Positions 1 through 45,820 of a stretch of DNA of 64,000 bases are shown piece by piece. The notes beneath the pieces were generated by a model. The model was not told the origin of the DNA, made no database searches, and worked only from the letters and a program-made list of their open reading frames with translations. This DNA is from Trematomus loennbergii (taxonomy: Eukaryota; Chordata; Actinopteri; Perciformes; Nototheniidae), in NCBI GenBank assembly GCA_012861695.1, contig JAAOOA010000330.1, forward strand, positions 677,388-741,387, read 5' to 3'. Numbering within the stretch: the stretch's first letter is position 1; every line of letters begins with the position of its first letter. Both the position numbers and the translations under genes were made by a program.

Positions 1-340
1 TAGAGTCGTTATTCATTTGTTTTAAAGCTCAATAAATAACAAAGAAGACCTTTGACCGGCACTTTTCTAATTTTGTCCGGAAGATCTAAACTTTAACGGA
101 CATCTTGACCGGCGAAACAAACTGAAACTGAAACTCTGCCGCACGGTCCCCTCGTTCCTTGGAAGAGGCGGAGAGGTGGGTGTTTGTCATCTGCTGGTGG
201 ACTAACCGGAGAGAATTACAGTGCTTGCCTCGACGGGGAGGGATTGCATTGAATTAAAGCAGCAGGAGCAAACGCTTGCCTCGGGGAGGGAGAAAGAAAG
301 CCACAGCGGAGAATAAACAGAAGGGTAACCATGGTAACCA
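1..340. other. Window edge, possible transposon-derived sequence
   Basis: No gene is seen. The stretch is moderately GC-rich from about 140 and contains two related motifs built on GACCGGC and GTCCGGAAG. By memory this resembles the subterminal part of fish hAT-type elements, but only one edge is visible and no terminal repeat can be shown. Short open frames here have no recognisable domain. Confidence 0.25.
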
Positions 341-374
341 AGTCTTCTTCACTGCTTTTGTGGCAGACTACAGC

Positions 375-681
375 GCCACTTACAGGCCTGGCATATGTAC
401 TACAGCGTCTCCAGCGCTTTCGAACAGCAATGGTCGTGGCTGTCTCCTCCTGATTGGTGGAGTTGGCCCAATAGCCGTAGCGCCACCGTCCTGACGTCAG
501 GACAGTGTTCAAATCTGGATCAGTTTTTATCAGATCCGTTGCAGCCCCTTTTTTAGAGATTTGGGTATGGAGGAAAATAGAGAGGGTTGTGTTTTCTGAC
601 ACTTGGTGAGTTCCCTGGAACACCGGGGACACATATTCATGTAGAAAAGACGTACACAAGTGCATGATAGGTCCCCTTTAA
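375..681 (-). mobile_element. Family A short TTAA-bounded transposon, truncated copy (A1)
   Basis: This is a reverse-orientation copy of the family seen complete at 3290, 9476, 24250 and 48754. It ends at 681 with GATAGGTCCCCTTTAA, the shared terminus. The other end is lost: homology begins near 375 at the 'acaggcctggcatatg' block. The CRE palindrome TGACGTCA and the CCAAT region are retained. The open frame across it is non-coding by comparison with the other copies. Confidence 0.8.
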
Positions 682-1577
682 TGTATAATAATTGTTTAAA
701 AAATATGTCTCTATAAACACACCATTGACCGAAAAGGAGCAGGGCGAAGAAAATAATCTTATATGACCTGCCCCTTTCTAAAAAAAAAAACTTAGTTCCC
801 ACTTGACAGTTAACGGAAAGAAACGAAGCAAAAAACAACAACACCGAAACATCACATGTACAAAGAAAAAAATGACTAGTGGAATACAAATTTTGCAAAC
901 AGGAGGTTGGGAAGAAATGATCTGACTTTTCTTTGTTGGTTCCTTCCACAGATCAACCTCATCATCAAGTCGGACCTGAAGGAAGAACATTGGATACAAC
1001 CAACCCTGGCAGCAAAGCTCAAAGCTGAATGCAGATGCTAGAACTGATTAATACTCATCTCTGAATTTCTGGTTAAGATCTTGAACGGATCTCCAACGGC
1101 CATGGATGTGAGTAAACTGACTTTCAGATCTCAATTAGAAACTCTTAGACTCTTAGTTCCATCAAGAGGTGGATGTGACTGAACCACCACCAAGAAAACA
1201 CGGGACATTTTGGCCCAGCGTACACTTTGAGAACTCATCGCCAATGACTTGTTGGCCAGAACTGGGAGATTCAGATCTCCAGGAACAGTTTGAAGTTGTT
1301 TTCAGCTGGCAATACCTATAATCACTTGTTGCTAGATCCTCAAAATCCCCTCTTTCCTGTCATTTCCCATCCTTAAAACCTCTTCTTCCCGTTTCTGTCC
1401 CTTCCCCAAGAACCTTATGAAAGGTGGTTTTAGGAATCCATTCAGGTAGACACACTTCAAAACTCTTTAAGAACGTCTTCATCAACAAATCCAAATGTCC
1501 ACCTTGTTCTTCCCTCTGCTGGTGAAGAAGGTGAGTTAAACCTCAAACCTCCAATAGAGTAAGGGTCCGTCGTTGGG
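682..1577 (+). other. Upstream flank / likely 5' UTR of htr2c
   Basis: No protein-coding signal is seen. The stretch directly precedes the first receptor ATG. An in-frame stop (taa at 1560-1562) lies 18 bases before the ATG at 1578, so that ATG is the first possible start in this frame. Whether 5' non-coding exons are spliced here cannot be decided from sequence alone. No clear TATA box or CpG island is visible. Confidence 0.35.
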
Positions 1578-35026
<33,449 letters not shown>

Positions 35027-36000
35027 TTACGTAGTTTTTTTTTGGCGTTTTTTAAAGTATTCTTTTGTAAACCTGCCGAGCAACGTTTCAGACGAAGCAG
35101 ACATCGTTGTGATTGGCTGTAAACCTGAGAACTTTAATTGTGAAAGGACTAGATTGATAGAGCCTTATCCTCAAACTGAAGTGCAATACATTCAACAAAG
35201 TCAGATTACGAGAGAAACTTTAAGATGAAAGCCAACATTTTCGACGTGTTTCTTTTTCTATCAGGTGACAAAATGTTGGTTGTCATGGCATATAAGGGGA
35301 GGATTGAAGCAGTCACAGTGTTTCTTGGTGGAGACTAAGGTAGCCATTGGAGAGAAGTTTGACAAGAAAAGCAGTCAGTGAAGAGCTTTTTCTCACAGTT
35401 AACCTGGCATGAAGTGAAGAGGCCCTCGATGGAGTCCCACTGACGGAGGTTACAGAGTCAAACCACGACCCGAAGCCTTCACACAGTCCTGATGCAGTCC
35501 AAGCAAACAAACTAACCAAAATCTATTTTTGTGCCGGTCAAGCTTTGACTACAACAGTCATACAATAAAAGATATCCAGCATGTATAGTCAAACTGTTCA
35601 GCCGACAGAAACGGTGATTTCTCTCCGAAGAAGGAACCTTTCTCCAGGCTGCCGGTCGGAGTCAGTGAGAGAGGACGGAGAAGAAGGAATGTAGTGGAGT
35701 CACAGCGCCATCTGGTGGTCAAACATTGGATTGAACAAGGGTCTTAAAGAGCTAAAAAAAAAAAACATGGCGTAGGCCTTCGGTCCAACACAGCTGTCGG
35801 GCTCTTTGCTTCTGTTGACCACGGAGAATCAATTAGAGTCCCAACATCTAAAGGTTTTTACTGACAACAATCTATAAAATAAAAGGGAGCAATCTAAAAA
35901 GGGAAAATGTGATCGTTTGTAATGTAAGGGTGCACAAACGCTCCTCAGATGTCATTCTTAAAAGGAATAAAATATATATAGATTTAGATTTTCAGCCACT
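35027..36000 (+). other. Probable 3' UTR of htr2c
   Basis: It follows the stop codon. Candidate poly(A) signals AATAAA occur near 35565 (tacaataaaag), 35877 and 35965. Which one is used is unknown. No coding signal. Confidence 0.5.
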
Positions 36001-36452
36001 GTCATTGCTTTCATCATTAGCAACCATCATCACTCACTTTCCAAGATCTTCCTTACTTTCATTTCCCCCAAAACCATGACATTTAATGATGCAAATTCAG
36101 CATATTGAGATTATCCTGCACTTCTATCCAACAATTGCCACTTATAAATGTCCTATTATCAGGTCACATAGCCAAAGAACAAGAACAAGCAGTTACGGGC
36201 TATTTACTTTTTTAGAAAATTAGGGTTTTCTATTGAAGGTCAAGCATTAGACTTGTATTTTTCTCACCAATAAAAACAGGCAGACAGAATTGTCTTGAAG
36301 TCAAAGAGGACAAACAGAAGCTTTGGGCATTGAGCTCTGGTGTTTATAGGAGCATATATGCCTCGATGATGGGTTTTAAGGATAAAAAAAGCTTGCCAAT
36401 ATCTCCAAGAATTGCAGCTTTGACCAGGGACTAAAAATCAGCCCGGGACTCT
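36001..36452 (+). other. Downstream flank, unassigned
   Basis: Nothing recognised. Confidence 0.45.
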
Positions 36453-36650
36453 CGACCGGCCACTTCGGTACCGCAAGTCAATACCGCTAGTAAATTGTCA
36501 ACGGGGTGCTAGTGACTTATCCGACCGGCCCACCTCGGTACCGCAAGTAGATACCGCTAGTAACTTGTCACGGGGGGGGGGGGTTTGCTAGTGACTGATC
36601 CGACCGGCCCACATCGTCCGACCGGCCCACTTCAGTACCGGCCCATCGGC
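36453..36650 (+). repeat. GC-rich tandem repeat, two full units plus two partial
   Basis: Units starting CGACCGGCC(C)AC..CGGTACC begin at 36453, 36522 and 36601, with a further CGACCGGCCCAC at about 36618. Full units also contain ATACCGCTAGTAA.TTGTCA and GCTAGTGACT.ATC. Unit 2 holds a 12-base G run. It differs sharply in composition from the AT-rich surroundings. Confidence 0.85.
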
Positions 36651-37022
36651 ACAGTCCGTTCAGGGTGACTCAAAGAGCAAATAGCTTTAGATTTCATCTG
36701 TGGCATGAATCGGACAGAAAGTCAATACGCTGAGAGACAGACCCTGACTCCATAAATACGCTCTTCAATTGATTTTCTCGCCCTCCCTCCTCTCCCACGT
36801 TTTATTGGCATCTGACACGCTGAGTGATTCCTCCGCATCTCCGTCGGCTGAAATATCTGCGAATACACTGCCTTTAGAAGAGGATTTCATATCGTGTGGA
36901 TTTAGCACCAAACAGATAATAAAGAAGATATAACTCGTATAAAGTGATTGGCTTTGTAGGTTTAGTTTTATAGAGCTAACTGGTTCGTGTTGTAAAGGAC
37001 ATCCATTCAGAAAAGTAACGTC
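36651..37022 (+). other. Unassigned flank
   Basis: Nothing recognised. Confidence 0.45.
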
Positions 37023-37370
37023 TTAAAGGGCCACTCCACCAATTTTACACTACATTTTAATGTAAAGCGTTTTGAGATACAAATAAATAAATGACCCAGA
37101 TTATGTCATAGTGATGTCATCTAGGTTACCACGTGTTACAATAATTTATCATTTCAATTTAGAAGATGTTGGGAGCAGCAGAGAGGTTCAATTCAAGATT
37201 CTGATGAGTTGCATTGTGGGAATTGTAGTGTTTTTACAGATTGACACTAACGATCTTGATTTCTCCGCCTCTGCTGCTTCGATTTTGTCCAATTTTGTCC
37301 TAATTTGTTTCTTTTTAGTCTCTTAACATTAAGAAAGTGAAGTGCTACATTGCTGGAGTTCTCCTTTTAA
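37023..37370. mobile_element. TTAA-bounded MITE
   Basis: The left end is TTAAAGGGCCACTCCACCA. The right end, inverted, is TTAAAAGGAGAACTCCAGCA, an imperfect pair. 348 bp, no meaningful ORF. By memory a common fish repeat starts this way. Confidence 0.7.
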
Positions 37371-39200
37371 ATGAAAAAACGAATTAAAAAAGTGAATTGC
37401 TGAGTTTTTCCTTCAAGTCTACGTAGCTGTTATCTTACCAAAGTAGATTTCTCACAGTGATCAATATTTCATTTTGGTCAATCTCCCTTCAGCCATAGGA
37501 CAGCCAAAAGTACAAACATCTGAATGTAAACCCCCCCTTTTTTTACTCTTTCAAGGTCAAAAAGCAAAGCCGGCAGTGGACCAATCACATCCAGCGCCTG
37601 AGGTCTGCATACAGTCAGAATGAGTCTCAATTCATTCTGATTCTGTGCATCTCTGAATCATTCCTCCACCATTTGTATTACTCAGTGGTCCTTGGCACCA
37701 CTTTTCTCTCCACAGGGGGAGGTCTACATGAGCTAAAGTTGGCAAGCCGCCATGGTTTGCCTACAAATATTCTGCATGTTTGAAGTAATGTTCAAAAGGT
37801 CCTTTCTGCCTCATTCGTTTTTATATTTTTGGTTCTTTTTTAATACTTGTACGGAAGGAAACTTAGCAAAAAGAACAAACAAAGAGCAATCAACAAAATG
37901 CACATTGCAAAGCAGGCATCTTTGTCAAAATACCAACAACAAGAAGAGAAGAAGAGCGGACTATCTGAACTACGGGTCGTCTTTGTTACATCCAGGTGTG
38001 AGCAAACAGCTAAAGTCAGTATGTCGCATTGTAATAACTGTGTGTTTCCCGTGTACCTGTGTGTGTACCAGGCCTGGCTCAGATTGCTACCTGAAAATCA
38101 TCCAGTAAATGTGTTTATCGATTGTGTCCGGCACGATGGATTGGATCAGTTTGTCCCTGCAGACGCCAACCTGTCCGGCTCACGTCCAACAGATGAAAGC
38201 AATCACTGGGACAAAGTGTCTGGAGGGATTTCAACGTGTGATTTGATCCAGGACTGGTGTGTGTATGGAGGCGATTATTGACAGAGTTCCACTTTGATAC
38301 ATTTCAGGAGGGCTGATTTTGGGTCTTGTTCCCTCTCTCTGACTATTTCTTGTTTTTCAGGCAGCAATGTGTTGTGCAAGAACTGCTTCAGAAAATGTCA
38401 GTATGATGTTTACCGCTCAAACAAGCAGAGCATACAGTATGCACACGCTTAAGAGAAAGAAAATCCACAGAGAAAAGCTTTTTTATTACAATATTGAAAA
38501 AGGTTGGGGAACGTTAGCCTAGCTTAGCATAATCACTGGTAGCAGAGGGTAGCATGGTTCTGTCCAAAGTTAAACTAAAAGATACAATAAAATAGATGAG
38601 ATAATCAATATAACATGTTGTTTCCTATTTGACTAGTCCGCATACATTTTTTAAAGTTATGGTTGTATTGAGAGTCTTTGTGGAACAATTTTGTATGTTC
38701 TATAAAACTGCATTTTGTTAGTTTTTTTACAAATGAAATACGATTTAAGATGTTTATTAGTGGGCTGTGGAGGAGCTTTGGGGAATATCTATTTTTTGTT
38801 GGACAGAACCAAGCTAACTGATTACCCTTGTTACCTTGCTTAATGCTAAGCTAGGCTAATGAACTGCTCTTGTTTACTGTACAGACATGAGAGTGGTATC
38901 AATCTGTTCATCAAACTCAGTCAATTTGGAAGGTAATACATTTGGAAGTAGCAGCAAATTGCAAAAACTCAACCACAACATATGCCTCCTGGCAATGTCA
39001 AAGAATGTAAGAGAAACTTTTGATAAGGCCAACTTTTTCTACCAATTGTGAGAAATCTTCAGATACTACAGACCATCTGTTATCCCAGCAGCTGTCTCTC
39101 CAATCCTCCCAAACATGAAACTCTGTCAGTAACCGTCTCCGAGAAAAGCCAGAGCTGCAGGTTGTTCAAGAGTTTGGCAAACCCAACACGTCTAAAGCAC

Positions 39201-39207
<7 letters not shown>
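37371..39207 (+). other. Unassigned intergenic DNA
   Basis: No supported gene. Two overlapping open frames (37752-38108 and 37847-38281, + strand) lack any recognisable domain and are treated as chance. Confidence 0.4.
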
Positions 39208-39273
<66 letters not shown>

Positions 39274-39277
39274 CACC
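39208..39277. repeat. (CA)n microsatellite
   Basis: About 34 CA repeats with one ACCA interruption. Confidence 0.95.
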
Positions 39278-39659
39278 CGGTTCTCTGGTTTGTCTCGCTC
39301 TTGTTTGATCCGCCGCTTGTGGGTATGTGTTGAACCTTCTTCTGTTATGCAGTGGCTGTTTTTTTTATACCATTTTAATTGTGAATGTTTGTCTACGACA
39401 CGTTTTGAGTTTATACGACGCCATCATACACACAATGTATATTTCCTTTTTTCTGTGTGATGCTGCTATTTATTTATTAAAATATTATTCTAATGTGTGG
39501 ACAATTGTCTTATTTGTACACTAACCACATGGCTAATGTTTTAAACGTTGCTTTAAGCCGCGTCTTGAAGTCTCCAGTCTCCAGTCGACTCTCCTTAATA
39601 TATCTAAAATAATTAATAATATAAGTTTGGAGCTTAGATTTTTTTAAAAGCCAGCACAG

Positions 39660-39830
39660 AGAACAGAGAGAGTGTATGATCTGCGGATCGTTGCTAGGAT
39701 ACCATTCGCTTTGTTGGCTGCCCGATGGATATGGTCACTAAATGTCAGGGTATTATCAACATTCACACCAAGGTCCTTTTCATTCTGAGTCTCAGATTTG
39801 ATAACAAAGCTCTGAAACCTAGCTGTGAAA
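39660..39830 (-). pseudogene. Fragment of a LINE reverse transcriptase
   Basis: The - strand frame contains EKDLGVNVDNTLTFSDHIHR followed by AANKANGILATIRRSYT, the C-terminal RT pattern (EKDLGV...LTF..H....KAN..L..IRR) of fish LINE-like non-LTR elements. Only about 55 residues are preserved. The catalytic core and ends are absent. The clade is not assigned. Confidence 0.75.
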
Positions 39831-40599
39831 TGTGAGGGATTTAATAATAATAGTATATTGTTATATAATAATAGTATATCTCTATTAATATTATATTCTG
39901 CCAATCAGTGAGAGCTTTTACAAAGTGCTTCACAATGCAGCCGACAGAGATTATTAAACCCTCAGCCTTGGCTGTGTTTCAGAGCTCTACTGAGCAGAAA
40001 CCCTCCTGATATATTCGCTCTCCACACGCTGGAAGAATTAGGCATCGTTTCCTGTTTCCTACCTATGAGACGCTCAGTTGGATGCAGGTCGCTGGTGTTT
40101 AATTGCACAAAATGACCATAAAATCGATCGGTGCCGAGCTGTAAATGAGCAGTGATTACTTCAGCAGAAGAAGAAATTACACCTCCTTCATTGCATTTTA
40201 AAGAGGCTACAAACCCACATGCATTTCCATCTGTTCAACACTGACTGATGGTGCTGTAAACAAGGTAAGAAGCTACATTTGTGAAACTTGTCTGCAGCTC
40301 AAAGCCTATACCATGCACACTCTAGTTTGTTTGGAATACTTGATTCCTCAACAGGACTGTGGCACAATTCTTCTGTGTTGCTGCTGTTCCAACAGGTTTC
40401 ACATGGAGGTTGATAAAGGTCATAAATCACTATTTGCACCTTTCACAAACAGAGATCTTATGCTGTGAAACTCACACATCTTAACCAGGTGTGCTAACAA
40501 CATAGAGTGATTGTGCCACATGTTAGAAACTCACTTCGACTGTTTCTTTTATATTAAAGGGTTTTTTAGCAGCCTATATTTCAATATCAGGGCGTTTTC
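39831..40599 (+). other. Unassigned intergenic DNA
   Basis: Nothing recognised beyond the LINE remnant at its left edge. Confidence 0.4.
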
Positions 40600-40735
40600 T
40601 TTCCATACGTCAGCTTGCAGTGGTGTCTAAATGGATTCAGCACCAGGGACAGCGACCGAGGAGCCAAACACCTGCAGGAGATTCTGTCTCAAACTCAAGG
40701 CAACAGCGACACTCAGTGGTGGAGATGGGGAATAG
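40600..40735 (+). other. Unrecognised exon-like open segment
   Basis: One frame reads VSLQWCLNGFSTRDSDRGAK and then HLQEILSQTQGN without a stop for about 45 codons, with a protein-like composition. There is no ATG, no convincing splice context and no recognised family, so it is recorded only as an oddity. Confidence 0.15.
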
Positions 40736-42479
40736 CAGGTTACGTCTTGAGTCTGCAACGTACTTTACACTGGTTTTAATCACTAAATAAATGCAGTTAT
40801 ATCTTTTCACAAACTGTTATTAGACCAACAAGGTGTCTGTTATCTAACTGGTCAGGGTTGGGTTATTAGGCGTTAAGAGGAGCCTAGATCCAAGTCCACA
40901 ACAATGAATTTACTGTAAATAATAGTATAGACTAGACTAATAATTTAAAAATGCAACCTTAAGATGCTGTTTAAATTACGTGTCAAAGAGATTAATATGA
41001 CATTGGAGAAATCAGTCTGTTATCTACATCCATGTCAACAACTACTTAATACTGTACATTTTAGTAACAGTAGTCTAGACTTAAATTTTGCCTTAGATGT
41101 TGGTAATTTATAGGATTATACATCTGCAATAGTGACAGGTGAGAATACAAGTGAGTATTGCATACTGTATGTCGACCAATTGCTTTTCGACCAAGAGTGC
41201 AATATAATGTTTTTAATAATGTTCCATTACAGTTCCACACATCGTAAAATGCATACTTTTTAAAATGTATGTGTTTAATTGAAAGATTATACATCTACAG
41301 TTAAGAAAATAATGTTGTTGTTCCTGTATCTTTGTCTATTTAGCATGTGCGCATACAGGTGGAATGACGCCAGTGAATAAACTGGTGTATCTGTGTTTGG
41401 CATTACGTCATTTTTTAAAGAGAAACGACGCTATGGCCCCCACGTGTTTACATGGAGAGTGGTGTGTGTATTCTGTAGTCTCGCAGCAGCCTCCACAAAG
41501 TGGGCGGTGTCCTCGTGAATCTCCGGAAACACTCGCGAGGCTTCGGATACGCACGCGCCTACACACCGATTTGCTGCATCTCCCAAATCCGTTAGAGCTG
41601 CGTCAAGCTAGCGCGAGGAACCACTTGAAATACGAGCAGTTAAACCTTTAAATATTCAACATAAAGTCACTCTTGAGTATTGTTGCACTAATGTACAAGT
41701 CTGCCTATGTATTAATGTACAGAATGACTGTTCTTTGCAGAGACGCGACTTGTAGTCTTAGCATTGGTTTTAGCTACCATGTGGTGATCAGGCTAATTAG
41801 CTTCACCTGTTCACCTTCAATTCAACAACACTGGTACCAACATACAAACATTTGCAAGCTGTAAATTACTCTTGACAAAAGCATTAATCTGTGACGTTCA
41901 TGGGTTAGAAATGGCCTCAAAAGACAAGAACGTTTTGTCAGTGTCCTTTTGCATATGTCAACGTTTATCCACTGCTATGAAATGTTTTCTTATTTTTTTT
42001 TGCATTAGGCATCGTGGAAAAACTCAGTAATTGTATTGAATACATAATTAAAGACCACCTAAACTGTATAGCTTAGGCATTCATATTTGTGCAACATTTA
42101 GCAGCTAGATCTTTCTTTAAAAATGTTTAATTTAATTTGAATACCCATGCTACTGTATAGGCTATGCACAAAAGGTGCTGTGAAGAAATTGAGACATGCA
42201 CGTCTTTTGCATTAGCCTCTGTTAACAATATTGATATTGTTCTATAGTCTTGTGTTATCTTTTATTACATGTGTTAATGAACCAATACAATACAGATAAG
42301 CATTTCACGTGTAATGTATATTGGCATCCAACTGAATATAATTAACTTATTAACTCAAGCATTTTAAATTCAAGTTAAATTGATTAAATAGCTGATTTCT
42401 AAAAAGATTCAGGAATAAATTACAGGTTCCTCTTTCTTAGTATATATTTTCCCCTTGTTTGGTAACTTTAATTGCAACT
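40736..42479 (+). other. Unassigned intergenic DNA
   Basis: Mostly AT-rich. 41480-41640 is locally CpG-rich (ctcgcgaggcttcgg, gcacgcgcc) but lacks a supported exon. Confidence 0.4.
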
Positions 42480-42792
42480 TTTAGTTTGAAATGTGAAACC
42501 GGAAGTGGTCTGTTCTCCACTACAGGCTGCAGCTTGACGCTCGTCAGGTCGACGGACGCTGCCTTGGAAACGACATAAATCCTGTCCACGCAGCTGGGTC
42601 GCCAACAGGGACCCACATTTCCTCACTTCACAGGCTCCTCTTCCTCTACTCCTCCTCCTCCTCCTCCTCCACCTCCATCCATCGAGCTGCAAACATGGGC
42701 GAACCGAAATGAGATACAGAGCAGCAGAGAAGCATCGGATTGAACCATTTAAATAGACAAGAAGAAGAAGAAGAAGAAGAGACTGCAGCCAG
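42480..42792 (+). promoter_or_regulatory. Candidate promoter and non-coding first exon of a downstream gene
   Basis: A GC-richer block with an ETS-type site ACCGGAAGTG (42498-42507), CT-rich and GAA-repeat 5'-UTR-like sequence, and a strong donor GCAGCCAG|GTAAGACT at 42792/42793. A short ATG frame (atgggcgaaccgaaatga) would be an upstream ORF. No partner coding exon was recognised downstream, so the gene is unknown. Confidence 0.35.
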
Positions 42793-44306
42793 GTAAGACT
42801 GATTGGATTTAAAAAATCCGCGTTGCATGTGACAGCTATGGTGTGGCCACATGCCTTCTTTCATGGAGGGACGTTTGTTATTGTTGTTGCGTCGCGCACA
42901 CACATGCAGAATTGTCCAATGCATCCTCACTAATGGAGAGCTTCATGATTACTAATTAGCGCCCATGTCTCTGCAGCTCCAATGCTCCTTCTCCATTTTT
43001 ATCGTGACCGTGCTTTTCCAACGCACTGGTCAGGTGTGTCTCTCTCACTGGTAACAAAATGTCACCAGCTGGTTGTATGTGTCATCGGGAACGAGCTTTT
43101 TTGGATGCATGCAGTCGACTATAAAAGAGAGCAGTGGGGCTTATAAGGGAGGTGTGTGGAGGATTAGTGTGTGATCCATTCTGTCTGCCTGCCTGTGCAC
43201 TGCTAAAATAGCATGGGTTTGGTTTAGATATATGAGATGTGTGATTACGTGCACCTTATTCTATGTTAACAACACTATTGGTATATCTATATGTATCAAA
43301 ATGCATCAAATCTTATGAAATCTATGTATTCTTTTTGATCTTGGATAAGTGATAGTAGGCCCTTGCCCATCTTTCTATCATGGCTAATTCTGCTGTTGCT
43401 GCTCTCGATGGAGCTCCTGTTGCTCACCTCTGCTAGTTGAATCTCTGTCCTCTGCTCTAATCTGAATTCAGTTAGTGTTTGGTTTATGCTCCAATCATTA
43501 TACCTACATATAGTTGATGTTTTATGATTAAAAAATCCACGTTCAACTGGTACAGAGGCCTAAAATGTAGGGGGGGGGAATCGAGATATCAAGCACTTGT
43601 CAAATTGAATTTCTAATCCAATATTTCAAGACATCCTGGTATTTAATGCAGCTGTGTATTAGCAATGTAATCATTATCATTGTGGGAATTTTTTCATATT
43701 TAATCAGTCAATGTTGAAGTCTTTTCAAGCTCAATAAGCCTTATTTAGTTATTTCATTTGTGAGCATTTGCCTACATTCTCTGTTTTAATAGTAATGTTA
43801 ACTCAATATCTTCAGGGTTTGGATCACTGATCAGACAAAACAGGCACGTTTAAATTTGCCTAAGACTATGGGAGATTGTGGAAACCAAATAATCCATCAA
43901 TTACCCCAAATGATCAGCAAAAGGGGGTTCAAATCAAAGCAGCACAATGTATGTTTCGCACTAATGATTTCCTACACATTTCTCAGTTTCCAGACAAGCT
44001 ATTTAAAGAACCGTTCCATTATTTTCGTATGTTTAAGAAATATTATATTGTCACAAGTAGGACAGCTTTGAGGTTTGAAGAGTTTAGTGACACTTGCCTT
44101 CTTTCTAGATGGCTAAAATAGATTCCACAGGGTAGTCATTGTATGTATAACTTCTCAAATGTTACCACTCCACTAAGTACATCTAACTCAACACTAATAT
44201 TATAACTGAATGACCTTTCTGCCAATAACAATAAGTACTCTTTCCATTTCTGCAAACAGTCCTTTCAAGTCTAGACTCAAGCTTTGGTTAGCAGTGATTA
44301 GATAAT

Positions 44307-44307
<1 letters not shown>
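42793..44307 (+). other. Unassigned; intron of the candidate gene if real
   Basis: Nothing recognised. Confidence 0.4.
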
Positions 44308-44593
<286 letters not shown>

Positions 44594-44948
44594 CTGCTCA
44601 GACAAGCTTGCGCTGATATCTTACATAAGCAACTCATCGAGGAAGGGGGGGGCAAAGGAGGCTGAAATAAATATGCATAAACGTTCAAACAGAAGCAGCT
44701 CAACACACACTCATATTTACACACACAGTAACTTAATGTCAGCAGGAGAAGTGAAGGCGAAGGCGGTACACAAAAGCATATCCTCTGCTGAGGGCACAAA
44801 GTGGTATTTTCTGTTTTTTTTAAGCGACTCTAAATGCACACTTCTCATTTATTCCCAAAGGAGTTTCTTTTCTACCCTGCACAGAAACTTCTACGGCTTA
44901 GTATTGATGCATTTTTAATGGGTTAAAGACACAAGGACGTTTTGTTGA
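44594..44948 (+). other. Unassigned intergenic DNA
   Basis: Nothing recognised. Confidence 0.4.
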
Positions 44949-45309
44949 GAAAGTTGGGTACCACTTTACAATAAGACTACCCTTATAAAGGATTCATAGA
45001 GGGTTTATAATTAGGTTATTAATTAGGTTGTAAACACTTTATTAATCATTAAGAGCCATTTATAAACCAGTTCTAACGTAGTTTTTCATACATCAACACA
45101 GGCGCACTATTTGGCAAGAACACGAACAAATGCCAAAATTGTACAAGTCTATCTAAACTGAAAGTATTATTTAGGAGCCAAATCATGAATGGTTATGAAC
45201 AGGACCTGTGAAATCCCATTTGTTATTTCTTGTAATTGTAAAAGTAATTTCTTTCTGATTGTTTTGTCAAAAACAAACAAATTAACAAGACAAACATGTC
45301 GCTGATGAC

Positions 45310-45548
45310 GATCACCTAATATTTTATTTATAAGGAAAATGTATGCTAGAGGGGGTAGGACCAGAAAAGTTTTTTTTAAGCTTCTTCTTGCCCCTGTTTG
45401 AACATGACAGAGACCATTTGAGAATTATTATTATTATTATTTTTTTTTTTTTTGTATTTTTATGAGTGAGAAAGGAGAATATATATATATTATTATTATT
45501 GTTGTATGTTTTGTTTCTGACATGTTCAATAAAGTGATTAAAAAAAAA
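45310..45548 (+). mobile_element. 5'-truncated retroelement tail with poly(A)
   Basis: It ends with TTCAATAAAGTGATT and then an A run, a processed 3' end. The 6-mer gatgac occurs directly before (45304-45309) and after (45549-45554), fitting a short target duplication. By memory the region 'ggggtaggaccagaaaag...gaacatgacag' resembles a fish LINE 3' end. No ORF. Confidence 0.5.
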
Positions 45549-45554
45549 GATGAC

Positions 45555-45663
45555 TAAGCCTTATATTGGCTACTTAGCGAGAATCAACTCAGTGAGCAAC
45601 AGATACCAAGGATGCTGGCTGATGAAGGAGACGAAGTAAGCTAAGTAGCCAATATAAGGCTTA
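45555..45663. repeat. 24-bp perfect inverted repeat, 61-bp loop
   Basis: TAAGCCTTATATTGGCTACT plus TAGC at 45555-45578 is exactly the reverse complement of 45640-45663. It could fold into a strong hairpin, or be the ends of a 109-bp nested MITE. No matching target duplication is seen. Confidence 0.93.
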
Positions 45664-45820
45664 GCAGTACAGATAAATGTGTGCTCACTATTTGGCAAGC
45701 AACCGGTCCCTGTTCATCTCATGTCTTTATAAAAGCTTATTAATGATTTATAAAGTGTTCACAACCTAATTAATAAATAAATTACAAACTATTCTTATTG
45801 TAAAGTGGTACCGAAAGTTG

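Larger units (their letters stand above)
44949..45820. mobile_element. hAT-like MITE with perfect 8-bp target duplication
   Basis: The element spans 44957-45812. It starts GGTACCACTTTACAATAAG and ends CTTATTGTAAAGTGGTACC, perfect inverted 19-mers. It is flanked on both sides by gaaagttg (44949-44956 and 45813-45820). The duplication size is that of hAT elements. It contains an apparent retro-insertion (45310-45548) and a 24-bp hairpin (45555-45663). Confidence 0.93.

Noticed and set aside
37752..38281. Two overlapping + strand frames of 118 and 144 residues
   Set aside because: No recognisable domain or splice context, and neither frame looks coding by composition.
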